64,000 bases of DNA from Caballeronia catudaia (GTDB taxonomy: Bacteria > Pseudomonadota > Gammaproteobacteria > Burkholderiales > Burkholderiaceae): contig NZ_FCOF02000005.1 in assembly GCF_001544755.2 (NCBI RefSeq), positions 124,001-188,000 on the forward strand, given 5' to 3'. The notes beneath the pieces are model-generated. The model was not told the DNA's origin. It did not search any database and saw only the letters and a program-made list of their open reading frames with translations. Below are positions 1 through 7,237 of the stretch, piece by piece. The position numbers were made by a program, and so were the translations under genes. Every line of letters starts with the position of its first letter. Position 1 is the stretch's first letter.

Positions 1-282
1 ACGCGCGTCGCCCTGTCAGGCGTCGATGCGCTGCATGCGATCGATGTCTGGGTGCCGCATGTCGTCATCCTCGACATCACGATGCCCGAGCACGACGGCT
101 ACGCGACCGCGCGCGTGCTGCGTCGAATCGGCCGCACGCGCGACGCGGTGATCATCGCGTTCACGGCGCTCGGCGAGGAAGCCGTGCGCAAAGAGGGTCT
201 TCATTCAGGATTCGACGGCTATTGTCAAAAGGGCAATCCGCCTACGGCACTCGTGGGCTTGATCGGGCGTCTCGTCCATTGA
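1..282 (+). CDS. Response regulator receiver domain, 3' part only
   Basis: The reading frame is open from the first base of the window, so the start lies to the left. The remaining 93 residues look like the end of a CheY-like receiver domain: VVILDITMPEHDGY carries the probable phospho-acceptor aspartate, IIAFTAL is the beta-4 strand with the switch threonine, and GYCQKG holds the conserved lysine. The protein ends right after the receiver fold, so this is either a single-domain regulator or the C-terminal receiver of a hybrid kinase; the window cannot decide. Here the lysine is followed by G rather than the usual proline. Confidence 0.8.
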   Translation, partial: TRVALSGVDALHAIDVWVPHVVILDITMPEHDGYATARVLRRIGRTRDAVIIAFTALGEEAVRKEGLHSGFDGYCQKGNPPTALVGLIGRLVH

Positions 283-589
283 AAGCACGGATACCACTCG
301 CGAAACGCATGCGCGTTCGCTAGATAATTGTTCCGCCCCCGCAAGCCAACCCGCACGCGCCGATCGCGCGGCGCATCCCGCAACGCCTTCCCCAGCAAGC
401 TAGAGTAGAAAATCAGCACGATCGTGCGGCCAGCGATTGTTAGCGCACGACGAAAAGTGAATTGAAATTTATGGAGATAAAAAAGCAATAGTAGGGGTAT
501 ACACTGCGCTTCATCGACGTAGCAGACAGTTTCTCGCAAGACCGCTGCGGCGCTTTCTGATTGAACGTCAACCGTCTTTGGAGCACACC
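283..589. other. Intergenic region, no gene seen
   Basis: About 300 bases between the response regulator and the small exported protein. The right half (about 400-510) is clearly richer in A/T than its surroundings and should hold the promoter of the next gene, but I could not find a convincing -35/-10 pair. No terminator with a T-tract was recognised. Confidence 0.4.
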
Positions 590-865
590 ATGAAACGCAA
601 CCTTCTCGCTACTCTCCTGATCGCCGCTTCCGCCACGCTCGCCGCGCCCGCTTTCGCGAGCGGCTACGGCCCGGCCCCGTTCTACCGTCCGGCTGGCGGC
701 GCGCCGTCGTCGCAGCAAGGCCCGAGCGCACAGACGGTCGCCGCCGAAGAAAACGCCCACGCCGTGAACACGACCGCTTTCGGCGGCTCGCGTGACAGCG
801 TCGCTCAATCGGGCAACCGCACGCAATCGGCCAACAAGTCGCAATCGGTCTTCTTCGGTCAATAA
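590..865 (+). CDS. Small exported protein of unknown function
   Basis: A 91-residue protein beginning MKRNLLATLLIAASATLAAPAFAS, a clear Sec signal peptide with a probable cleavage after AFA. The mature part (about 67 residues) is rich in Gly, Ser, Gln and Asn, has no cysteine and ends in SQSVFFGQ. The ATG at 590 is preferred over an in-frame TTG at 578 because GGAG lies 6 nt upstream and the signal peptide then starts correctly. A GC-rich hairpin (878-897) follows the stop codon but lacks a T-run. The family is not recognised; it resembles many short periplasmic proteins of Burkholderiaceae. Confidence 0.7.
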   Translation: MKRNLLATLLIAASATLAAPAFASGYGPAPFYRPAGGAPSSQQGPSAQTVAAEENAHAVNTTAFGGSRDSVAQSGNRTQSANKSQSVFFGQ

Positions 866-973
866 CCGGTTCGGCTTGCCCGGCTCATCCGCCGGGCGCA
901 TCGGCTGAAAGACTGCTTCGGCGTCCGCTGGCACAGGCTCAAAAGGTCCGTGTCACCGGGCGCCGATCGTTTT

Positions 974-1984
974 TCAGGCTGCGTGTGCCAGCGCGCCGCG
1001 CATCACGTTCGCGAGCTCCGACGCCTCGAACTTCGACACATACGCATTCGCGCCGACCTTGCGCACATGCTGCTCGTTCGCCGATCCCGACAGCGACGAG
1101 TGAATCACCACCGGAATGTGCATCAGCCCCGTTTCCGCCTTGATGCGGCGCGTGAGCGTGAAGCCGTCCATTTCGGGCATTTCCAGGTCCGTGAGCACGA
1201 GCGCGATGTGGTCCGCGACTTCGGTGCCTTCCTTCTGCGCTTTCTTCAGCGCCGACTCCAGCACGTCCCACGCTTCCTTACCGGTCTTGGTCATCACGAA
1301 AGGCACGCCCATCGCGGTCAGGCTTTGCTCGATGAGCGCCCGCGCGACGCCCGAATCGTCCGCCGCCAGCACGCGCGCGCCTGGCTTCAGTTGCAGGCGG
1401 CCGGTGTTCGCCTCGGTGATATCGGCTTGCCGCGACGGCAGCACGTCGCGCACGATGCGCTCGACATCGAGCACCTGCGCGAGGCGCGAGCCGTCGACGT
1501 TGCCGTCCAGACGCGCGAAGCTCGTCACGGTCTTGCCGCCCGAGTGTGATTCCGCCGAGAGCACCTGATTCCATTCGAGCCGCACGATATCGTCGACTTC
1601 CTCGACCGCGAAGCCTTGCGTCGTGCGCGCGAATTCGGTGACGAGCAGAATCTTCGGACCGTTCTTCGGCCGGCAACCGGTGATGCGCGCGAGATCGATC
1701 ACCGGAATGATCTGCCCGCGGATATCCGCGACGCCGAGAATCTCTTCGTTCGATCCGGCGACCGCCGTGATCGTCGGCATGGCGAGAATTTCGCGCACCT
1801 TGAACACGTTGATGCCGTAGAGCTCGCGGACCGGAGTTAGCGCTTTAGCACTTACTCCGGCCTCGCGCAGAGCGCTGCGCTGTTCAGAGCCCGGCGCCTC
1901 GCCGAGCCTGAACAGGAGCAATTCGAACATGTTGCTGCCCGCGAGCCGCACGCGCTGCTCGATATCCTGTTGTGAACTGCTCAC
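974..1984 (-). CDS. cheV: Chemotaxis coupling protein CheV (CheW-receiver fusion)
   Basis: A 336-residue protein with a CheW-like domain at about residues 15-185 (LYGINVFKVREIL, GVADIRGQIIPVIDL) and a CheY-like receiver at about 200-330. Receiver landmarks are visible: acidic pair D209/D210, phospho-acceptor D266 in LVLTDLEMPEMDGF and lysine K318. CheV couples chemoreceptors to CheA and is modulated by phosphorylation. Length and domain order match the family. It stands alone here with no other che genes. A GCCGATAA element (sigma-28 -10-like) lies upstream on the same strand at 2080-2087, but a matching TAAA box at the right distance was not seen. Confidence 0.95.
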   Translation of the reverse strand: MSSSQQDIEQRVRLAGSNMFELLLFRLGEAPGSEQRSALREAGVSAKALTPVRELYGINVFKVREILAMPTITAVAGSNEEILGVADIRGQIIPVIDLARITGCRPKNGPKILLVTEFARTTQGFAVEEVDDIVRLEWNQVLSAESHSGGKTVTSFARLDGNVDGSRLAQVLDVERIVRDVLPSRQADITEANTGRLQLKPGARVLAADDSGVARALIEQSLTAMGVPFVMTKTGKEAWDVLESALKKAQKEGTEVADHIALVLTDLEMPEMDGFTLTRRIKAETGLMHIPVVIHSSLSGSANEQHVRKVGANAYVSKFEASELANVMRGALAHAA

Positions 1985-2291
1985 CTCGTTCTCCCTCTAA
2001 GCGGTGCGTCGCGCCGCGTTGCTTTGGTGTATTGCTGCCTTAAGCGATAACTTTCCGCCGAATGCCTGATTAGCGGCATTTATCGGCGAAACTGAAGGCG
2101 TGCAGAATGACGTGAGCTTGACGAAACGCGGCCCGCGCCGCACTTGCGCGCGGCGCCGTTGATCTATACTTTTTTCGAATGGTCGGGTTAATGCCGATGA
2201 AGGCATCGGGCGCGAGGCCTTACGCTCGATGCTGCAGCACAACCCGTCGCCCAGGCGCAACAACGTTTCCCGCATACAACGGAGGCGCTCG
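1985..2291. other. Divergent intergenic region between cheV and the CBS gene
   Basis: Separates two divergently read genes and so should carry both promoters. On the minus strand a perfect GCCGATAA (2080-2087) resembles a flagellar sigma-28 -10 box for cheV, without a good -35. On the plus strand the AT-rich stretch ATACTTTTTTCG near 2165-2177 may contribute to the CBS promoter. No small gene is evident. Confidence 0.35.
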
Positions 2292-2732
2292 ATGGCAACA
2301 GTCGCACAGGTACTGAATTCGAAACCCGACCAGACGGTCTTTACCGTTCCCGCCACGGCGTCGGTCTTCGATGCAATCAAGCTGATGGCCGACAAGCATA
2401 TCGGCGCGGTGATCGTCACCGAAGGCGACGAGATCGTGGGGATCATGACCGAGCGTGACTATGCGCGCAAAGTCGTGCTGATGGACCGCGCGTCGAAACA
2501 GACGCCCGTGCGCGACATCATGACCTCGCACGTGCGCTACGTGCGCCCCGATCAAACCACCGACGATTGCATGGCGCTCATGACCGACAAGCGCATGCGC
2601 CACCTGCCGGTGATCGACGGCGGCAAGCTCGTCGGCATGATCTCCATCGGCGATCTGGTGAAGAACATCATCTCCGAACAGCAGTTCACCATCCAGCAAC
2701 TGGAGTACTACATTCGCGGCGAGCACACGTAA
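2292..2732 (+). CDS. CBS-domain-pair protein
   Basis: A 146-residue soluble protein made of two CBS repeats (about residues 10-70 and 75-135) with little else: VFDAIKLMADKHIGAVIV, then GIMTERDYARKVV, then CMALMTDKRMRHLPVI and GMISIGDLVKNII. Such stand-alone CBS pairs bind adenosyl nucleotides (AMP, ATP, SAM) and act as energy sensors or partners of other enzymes; the partner is unknown here. The ATG at 2292 has GGAGG about 6 nt upstream; a longer in-frame reading from 2229 has no such site. Very common in betaproteobacteria. Confidence 0.9.
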   Translation: MATVAQVLNSKPDQTVFTVPATASVFDAIKLMADKHIGAVIVTEGDEIVGIMTERDYARKVVLMDRASKQTPVRDIMTSHVRYVRPDQTTDDCMALMTDKRMRHLPVIDGGKLVGMISIGDLVKNIISEQQFTIQQLEYYIRGEHT

Positions 2733-2796
2733 GCCTCGGCGAGGCATGCGGCGCGTCCGGCTGGCGTTCTCGACGTTCTGATTGTAAGCCTTTCGT

Positions 2797-2802
2797 TATA
2801 AT
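2797..2802 (+). promoter_or_regulatory. Probable -10 box (TATAAT) of the lipid kinase operon
   Basis: A consensus TATAAT about 75 nt before the lipid kinase start. No good -35 hexamer lies 17 nt upstream. A GC-rich inverted repeat (GGCCCG ... CGGGCC, about 2809-2830) follows in the leader. Confidence 0.4.
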
Positions 2803-2875
2803 CGGCAGGCCCGTGCATGCGCGCGGGCCCGGCCCGGCGTGCGTCCGCACGCGGGCAACCGAAGGAGCGCCGCCG

Positions 2876-3880
2876 ATGACTCCGACAGCCACATCCGCCT
2901 CATCCGCTGTGCCCGCCGAAACTGGACGGACGCTCGCCGCTGACGCGCCATTCTTCATCGTGATGAATGCGGGCTCGGGCCGCCGCCAGTCCGACGCGAC
3001 GCGCACCGTGCTCGAGCGCGAGCTCGGCGCGGCGGGTAGGCGCTTCGACCTGCGTATCGTGGACGATCCGCGCAAGCTCGCTAGCGTCGCGCGCGAAGCG
3101 GCCGCGGCGGCGTGCGCGCAGGAAGGCGTACTCGTCGGCGCGGGCGGCGACGGCACGCTCTGCGCCGTCGCGCAGGCCGCGCACGAGGCGGGCTGCCCGT
3201 TCGCGGTGCTGCCGCGCGGGACGTTCAACTATTTCAGCCGGGATCACGGCATTCCCGCCGATCCCGAACAATCGACGAAACTCCTGCTCGACGCGCGCGC
3301 CTGGCCGGTGCAAGTGGGCTTCGTCAATGAGCGCATGTTTCTCGTCAACGCAAGTCTCGGGCTGTATCCGCGGTTGCTGGAAGACCGCGAAATCTACAAG
3401 CGGCAGTTCGGCCGCAGCCGGATCGTCGCGCTGTGGTCGGCGTTGTCCACGCTGCTGAAGCCGCATCGGCACCTGCGCCTGCATATCGAGCACGAGGGCA
3501 GCACGACCGAGATTCGCTCGTCGACGCTCTTCGTCGGCAACAACCGGCTGCAGATGGAACAGATCGGCATGCCGGACGAGGCGCGCGCGCTGGAACGGGG
3601 CTTGCTCGTGGCGATTGCGCCGCGTCCCGTGGGACGCCTCATGCATCTGTGGCTGTCGCTGCATGGCGCGGCGGGACGGCTGTCCGATTCGGAACACGTC
3701 GTGAGCTTCACGTTCGGGCGCATCACGGTGATGCATCCGTCGAAGAAGTGGAAAAGGATCAAGATAGCGACCGATGGCGAGGTTGCGAGGCTGCCCATGC
3801 CGCTAGAATTCCGCGTTTCCGACAAGCCGCTTCTCCTGCTCAAACCCGAGCCGGCGGTGGCGGAAGCGAATCGTTCATGA
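2876..3880 (+). CDS. Diacylglycerol-kinase-family lipid kinase
   Basis: A 334-residue protein with the DAGK/sphingosine-kinase catalytic fold. The N-terminal half shows the nucleotide-binding features: VMNAGSGRR near residue 30, the glycine-rich GAGGDGTLCAVA near 88, and LPRGTFNYFSRD near 112. The C-terminal half has the beta-sandwich, ending in IATDGEVARLPMPLEFRV. It should phosphorylate a lipid or lipid-like alcohol with ATP at the membrane; the substrate cannot be told. The ATG at 2876 follows GAAGGAG. Its stop overlaps the next start (ATGA), so it is translationally coupled to the metallophosphoesterase, a pairing known from other Burkholderiaceae. Confidence 0.9.
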   Translation: MTPTATSASSAVPAETGRTLAADAPFFIVMNAGSGRRQSDATRTVLERELGAAGRRFDLRIVDDPRKLASVAREAAAAACAQEGVLVGAGGDGTLCAVAQAAHEAGCPFAVLPRGTFNYFSRDHGIPADPEQSTKLLLDARAWPVQVGFVNERMFLVNASLGLYPRLLEDREIYKRQFGRSRIVALWSALSTLLKPHRHLRLHIEHEGSTTEIRSSTLFVGNNRLQMEQIGMPDEARALERGLLVAIAPRPVGRLMHLWLSLHGAAGRLSDSEHVVSFTFGRITVMHPSKKWKRIKIATDGEVARLPMPLEFRVSDKPLLLLKPEPAVAEANRS

Positions 3881-4722
3881 CCGTACTGCTGCAGATTTCC
3901 GATACACACTTCGGCACCGAACGCCCGCAGGTCGTCGCGGCGCTGTTGCGTCTCGCCGAAGCGCTCGCGCCCGATCTCGTCGTGCTCTCGGGCGACATCA
4001 CGCAGCGCGCGCGCAAGTCCCAGTTCGCGGCGGCGCGGGCCTTCGTCGATGCGCTCGGCGCGACGCCTGCGCTCGTCGTCCCCGGCAATCACGACATTCC
4101 GCTTTTCAATCCGCTTGCGCGGCTTTGCTATCCGTATGCGAATCATCAACGCGTGTTCGGGGCGGATCTGGAGCCGTCGTTCGAATCGCCGGCGCTGCTC
4201 GTGCTCGGCGTGAACACGACGCGGGCGTATCGCCACAAGGACGGCGAAGTGTCGATGCAGCAGATCAGGCGCGTCGCCGCCCGTCTGGAGACGGCGAGCG
4301 CGGCGCAATTGCGCGTGGTGATCACGCATCAGCCGGTGGCCGTCACGCGCGCGCAGGACGAGAAAAACCTCCTGCACGGCCGCGAGCGCGCGGTGCAGCG
4401 CTGGGCGCGCGCGGGCGCGGACCTGATTCTCGGCGGCCATATTCATCTTCCTTACGTACTGCCGCTGCACGATACCTTCGCGGGCCTCGCGCGCCGCATG
4501 TGGGCGGTGCAGGCGGGCACGGCGCTGTCGTCGCGCACGCGCGGGAGCATCGACAATTCGGTGAACGTGATCCGCCATGACGCGCATGCGGGCGGCGCGC
4601 GGCAAACCACGGTCGAGCGCTGGGATTTTTCGGAGACGAGCGGGGCGTTCGAGCAGATCGCGCGGCACGAACTGGCGCTCGATGGCGCCACGCCGCGCGT
4701 GGCCGTCACGTCGCCCGGATGA
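3877..4722 (+). CDS. Calcineurin-like metallophosphoesterase
   Basis: A 281-residue cytosolic phosphoesterase. The metal-binding motifs come in the expected order: QISDTHFG (D-x-H) at the N-terminus, LSGDIT (GD), VVPGNHDIP (GNHD), VITHQP and GGHIHLPY (GHxH). These bind two metal ions and hydrolyse phosphomono- or diesters; the family includes cAMP phosphodiesterase CpdA and lipid phosphatases. The ATGA overlap with the lipid kinase suggests a shared pathway, perhaps dephosphorylation of a kinase product, but that is inference. The 3' end overlaps the convergent PPC gene by 17 bp. Confidence 0.9.
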   Translation: MTVLLQISDTHFGTERPQVVAALLRLAEALAPDLVVLSGDITQRARKSQFAAARAFVDALGATPALVVPGNHDIPLFNPLARLCYPYANHQRVFGADLEPSFESPALLVLGVNTTRAYRHKDGEVSMQQIRRVAARLETASAAQLRVVITHQPVAVTRAQDEKNLLHGRERAVQRWARAGADLILGGHIHLPYVLPLHDTFAGLARRMWAVQAGTALSSRTRGSIDNSVNVIRHDAHAGGARQTTVERWDFSETSGAFEQIARHELALDGATPRVAVTSPG

Positions 4723-5101
4723 CGAGTTCGGTGAAGCCCGTGGCGGCGTCGTGCTCACGCGCGTAACGCTCGCCGGGCAGATTCGCGACGATGATTTCCG
4801 CCGTCGTGCGCACGATGCAGCCCGGTGCGACGTGACCGCCGATGACACGGCCATCGGCATCGGAGACGCTCATGTGCAGATGCGGCCCCTGTGCGGACAA
4901 GGTGCCCGCGAGCGTCAGGATTTCGAGGTCGCCGCGCAGTTCGGATGCGTCGTCGCGGCCCGCGTAGCGAATCCGCGCGACGCTCAGGCTGCCGATGCCC
5001 TGAAGCACGTAGCCCGCGGAAAGCCCGCGCGCACGGAAAGCGTGATCGAGCGCGGCGCGCAGATCGTCGCCGGGTGAGAGGCGGAGGGTGATCGCAAGCA
5101 T
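4706..5101 (-). CDS. PPC/DUF296 domain protein
   Basis: A 131-residue protein that is essentially one PPC (plants and prokaryotes conserved, DUF296) domain: LRLSPGDDLRAALDHAF at the start, GSLSVARIRY, then GPHLHMSVSDADGRVIGGHV with the histidines typical of the family, and GCIVRTTAEIIV. Plant members bear AT-hook DNA-binding proteins; the role of bacterial stand-alone proteins is unknown. The start MLAITLRL at 5101 is chosen because the fold begins there; an in-frame upstream start at 5185 would add 28 unrelated residues. No obvious ribosome-binding site precedes it. Confidence 0.8.
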   Translation of the reverse strand: MLAITLRLSPGDDLRAALDHAFRARGLSAGYVLQGIGSLSVARIRYAGRDDASELRGDLEILTLAGTLSAQGPHLHMSVSDADGRVIGGHVAPGCIVRTTAEIIVANLPGERYAREHDAATGFTELVIRAT

Positions 5102-5202
5102 GGAATAAGGGCAGGAGGCGGATTGTCCAAAGACTACACGCTCACGGCGCGTGGTGGCATCATGGGCGCGGCCCGACGAGTGCAACGTTTCATGGAGATA
5201 CC

Positions 5203-5592
5203 ATGAGTTTCGAACTGACGATGCTGGCCTGGACGCTCGTGCTCGCGCTGGTGCAAGTGTTGCTGCCAGCGGTCGTGCGCAATCGCGAAGTCGGCCTCAA
5301 ATATCAGGCCGGTCCGCGCGATGCCGCTACGCCGCCGCCCGGCAGGCTCTCCGGCCGGCTGATGCGCGCGCAGGCCAATCTGTTCGAGACGCTGCCGATT
5401 TTCGCCATCGCGGTGCTGATCGTGCATGTGGCGGGACGCGAAAACGCTCTCACGCATGCCGGCGCGTTGACGTATTTCGTCGCGCGCCTTGTCTACGTGC
5501 CGCTCTACGCCGCGGGCGTGCCGTTCGTGCGCTCGCTCGTGTGGCTCGCGTCGGTCGTCGGCATCGTGCAGATTCTCGTTCCCATCATCTGA
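5203..5592 (+). CDS. MAPEG family integral membrane protein
   Basis: A 129-residue membrane protein with four hydrophobic segments (about residues 3-22, 60-80, 85-105, 108-127). The motif RAQANLFETLPIFA near residue 55 is the MAPEG signature (membrane-associated proteins in eicosanoid and glutathione metabolism). Bacterial members are of uncertain function, some with glutathione transferase or peroxidase activity. The ATG follows GGAGATACC. It sits 16 nt before the carboxylesterase, probably in one transcript. Confidence 0.85.
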   Translation: MSFELTMLAWTLVLALVQVLLPAVVRNREVGLKYQAGPRDAATPPPGRLSGRLMRAQANLFETLPIFAIAVLIVHVAGRENALTHAGALTYFVARLVYVPLYAAGVPFVRSLVWLASVVGIVQILVPII

Positions 5593-5608
5593 AAAGGAGT
5601 GACCGGCA

Positions 5609-6283
5609 ATGACCGATCAACCTTCGACTATCGAGATCGAAACCGCGCCGAATCCCGAATTCGCCGTGATCCTGATGCACGGCCTCGGCGCCGACGCCAA
5701 CGACTTCGTGCCGCTCGTGCCCGAATTGCGTCTCGCCGATGCGCCCGCCATCCGCTTCGTATTTCCGAACGCGCCCGAGATCGCCGTCACAGCGAACAAC
5801 GGCTACGTGATGCGCGCGTGGTACGACATCCTGTCCTTCGAGGGCATTAACCGGCGCGTGGACGAGGCGGGCATCGAGGCTTCCGTGGCGCGCGTGCGTG
5901 CGCTCATCGAGGCGCAGAACGCGCGCGGCATTCCGAGCGAGCGCATCTTCATCGCGGGATTTTCGCAGGGCGGCGCGATGACGTATCACGCGGGCCTCAC
6001 GCATCCGGAGAAGCTCGCGGGGTTGATCGTGCTGTCGGGCTACATTCCGTCCGAAGGGCTCGTCGATGAATCGCTCTCCGACGCGAATCGCTCGATTTCG
6101 ATCTTCGCCGCGCACGGCACGTTCGACGATGTGCTCAACGTGAGCCTCGGCGAGCAGGCGGTGGAGTTCGCGCGTCAGCAGGGCTGCGATGTCGAGTGGC
6201 ATACGTATCCGATGCAGCATTCGGTGTGCATGGAGGAAGTCGAGGCGCTGCGCAACTGGCTCGGCGCGCGCTTAGCGGGCTAG
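5609..6283 (+). CDS. Carboxylesterase / phospholipase of the alpha-beta hydrolase fold
   Basis: A 224-residue cytosolic hydrolase of the carboxylesterase/acyl-protein-thioesterase-like family. Landmarks: VILMHGLGADANDFVPLVPEL (oxyanion region), nucleophile serine in GFSQGGAM near residue 115, aspartate near GTFDDVLN and histidine in QHSVCMEE. Members hydrolyse short-chain esters; the natural substrate is usually unknown. AAAAGGAGTG precedes the ATG. The stop overlaps the 3' end of the convergent nucleoside hydrolase gene by 12 bp. Confidence 0.9.
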   Translation: MTDQPSTIEIETAPNPEFAVILMHGLGADANDFVPLVPELRLADAPAIRFVFPNAPEIAVTANNGYVMRAWYDILSFEGINRRVDEAGIEASVARVRALIEAQNARGIPSERIFIAGFSQGGAMTYHAGLTHPEKLAGLIVLSGYIPSEGLVDESLSDANRSISIFAAHGTFDDVLNVSLGEQAVEFARQQGCDVEWHTYPMQHSVCMEEVEALRNWLGARLAG

Positions 6284-7237
6284 CGTTCGCGCGAACAGAT
6301 CGAGCACCGCGTCCGCATCCACGCCGATGCACGCATCGCAGGCGGGCCGCGTGTCCCAGTCCGGCGCGGGCGTGTCCGTGCGCATCGATGCGGGCTTTTG
6401 TATCGTGAGGCCGGCCGCGATGCCATCGGTCAGCACGCGCACCGGGCCGCTGCGCGTCGTGTAAAGCGCGCGCGCGACGACGAACGCCGCCGCCGAATAG
6501 TCGTGCGCGTAGATGCCCCGGCTTATGCCGTCGCTCGCATGGAAACGCTCGTAAAAGCGCGACACGTCCCACACGAAACGGCCCGCGTCGCCCGCGCTGT
6601 CGCGCAGCGAGGCCAGAAACGCGGTCGTCATCACGGTTTCGTGCGTAACGTCCAGTCCGACGATGGACACGTTCCACGGCGCGCCGAACACGATATCGGC
6701 GGCGTCCGGGTCGGCGTGCATGTTCGCTTCGGCGGCGGGCGTCGCGTTGCCGAGCGTGCCGTTGATGCCGAACGCGCCGCCCATCACGACGACTTCGCGC
6801 ACGAGCGCCGCGATGTCCGGCGCTTCCTGCAAGGCGAGCGCGAGATTGGTCATCGGCCCGACCGCGAGCAGGGTGATTTCACCGGGATGCGCCCGCACCG
6901 CGTCGATCATGAAGCGATGCGCCGCGCGTCCGTCTTCGGGCTTGTCGACATGGCCGATCCGCTCGATATCGCCGAGCGCGTCGTTGCCGTGGATGTGCGA
7001 AATCGGTTCCGGCGCCGGGCACTTCAACGGCGCCGCCGCGCCGCGCGCGACCGGCACGTGCGGCGCGAAGCGCGACGCGAGATAGAGCGCGTTCCGGGTC
7101 GTCGTGTCGATATCGGCATTGCCGAACACGCTCGTGATGCCAACGAGCTCGATCTCCGGATGCCGCGCCAGAAACACGAGCGCGATGGCGTCGTCGATGC
7201 CCGGATCGGTGTCGTAGATGATCCGGTGCTTCGTCAT
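6272..7237 (-). CDS. Nucleoside hydrolase (IUNH family)
   Basis: A 321-residue enzyme that splits the N-glycosidic bond of nucleosides into ribose and base. The calcium-binding N-terminal signature IIYDTDPGIDDAIAL is intact and the family's VVMGGAFG motif appears in the middle. Length is typical of the inosine/uridine-preferring family. The ATG at 7237 overlaps the stop of the upstream histidine kinase gene (ATGA), so the two are translationally coupled; this unusual partner makes a signalling link to purine or pyrimidine salvage possible, but this is inference. Confidence 0.9.
   Translation of the reverse strand: MTKHRIIYDTDPGIDDAIALVFLARHPEIELVGITSVFGNADIDTTTRNALYLASRFAPHVPVARGAAAPLKCPAPEPISHIHGNDALGDIERIGHVDKPEDGRAAHRFMIDAVRAHPGEITLLAVGPMTNLALALQEAPDIAALVREVVVMGGAFGINGTLGNATPAAEANMHADPDAADIVFGAPWNVSIVGLDVTHETVMTTAFLASLRDSAGDAGRFVWDVSRFYERFHASDGISRGIYAHDYSAAAFVVARALYTTRSGPVRVLTDGIAAGLTIQKPASMRTDTPAPDWDTRPACDACIGVDADAVLDLFARTLAR

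Noticed and set aside
878..897. GC-rich hairpin after the small exported protein gene as a terminator
   Set aside because: GCCCGGC-N6-GCCGGGC has no T-tract; it may slow RNA decay but cannot be called an intrinsic terminator.
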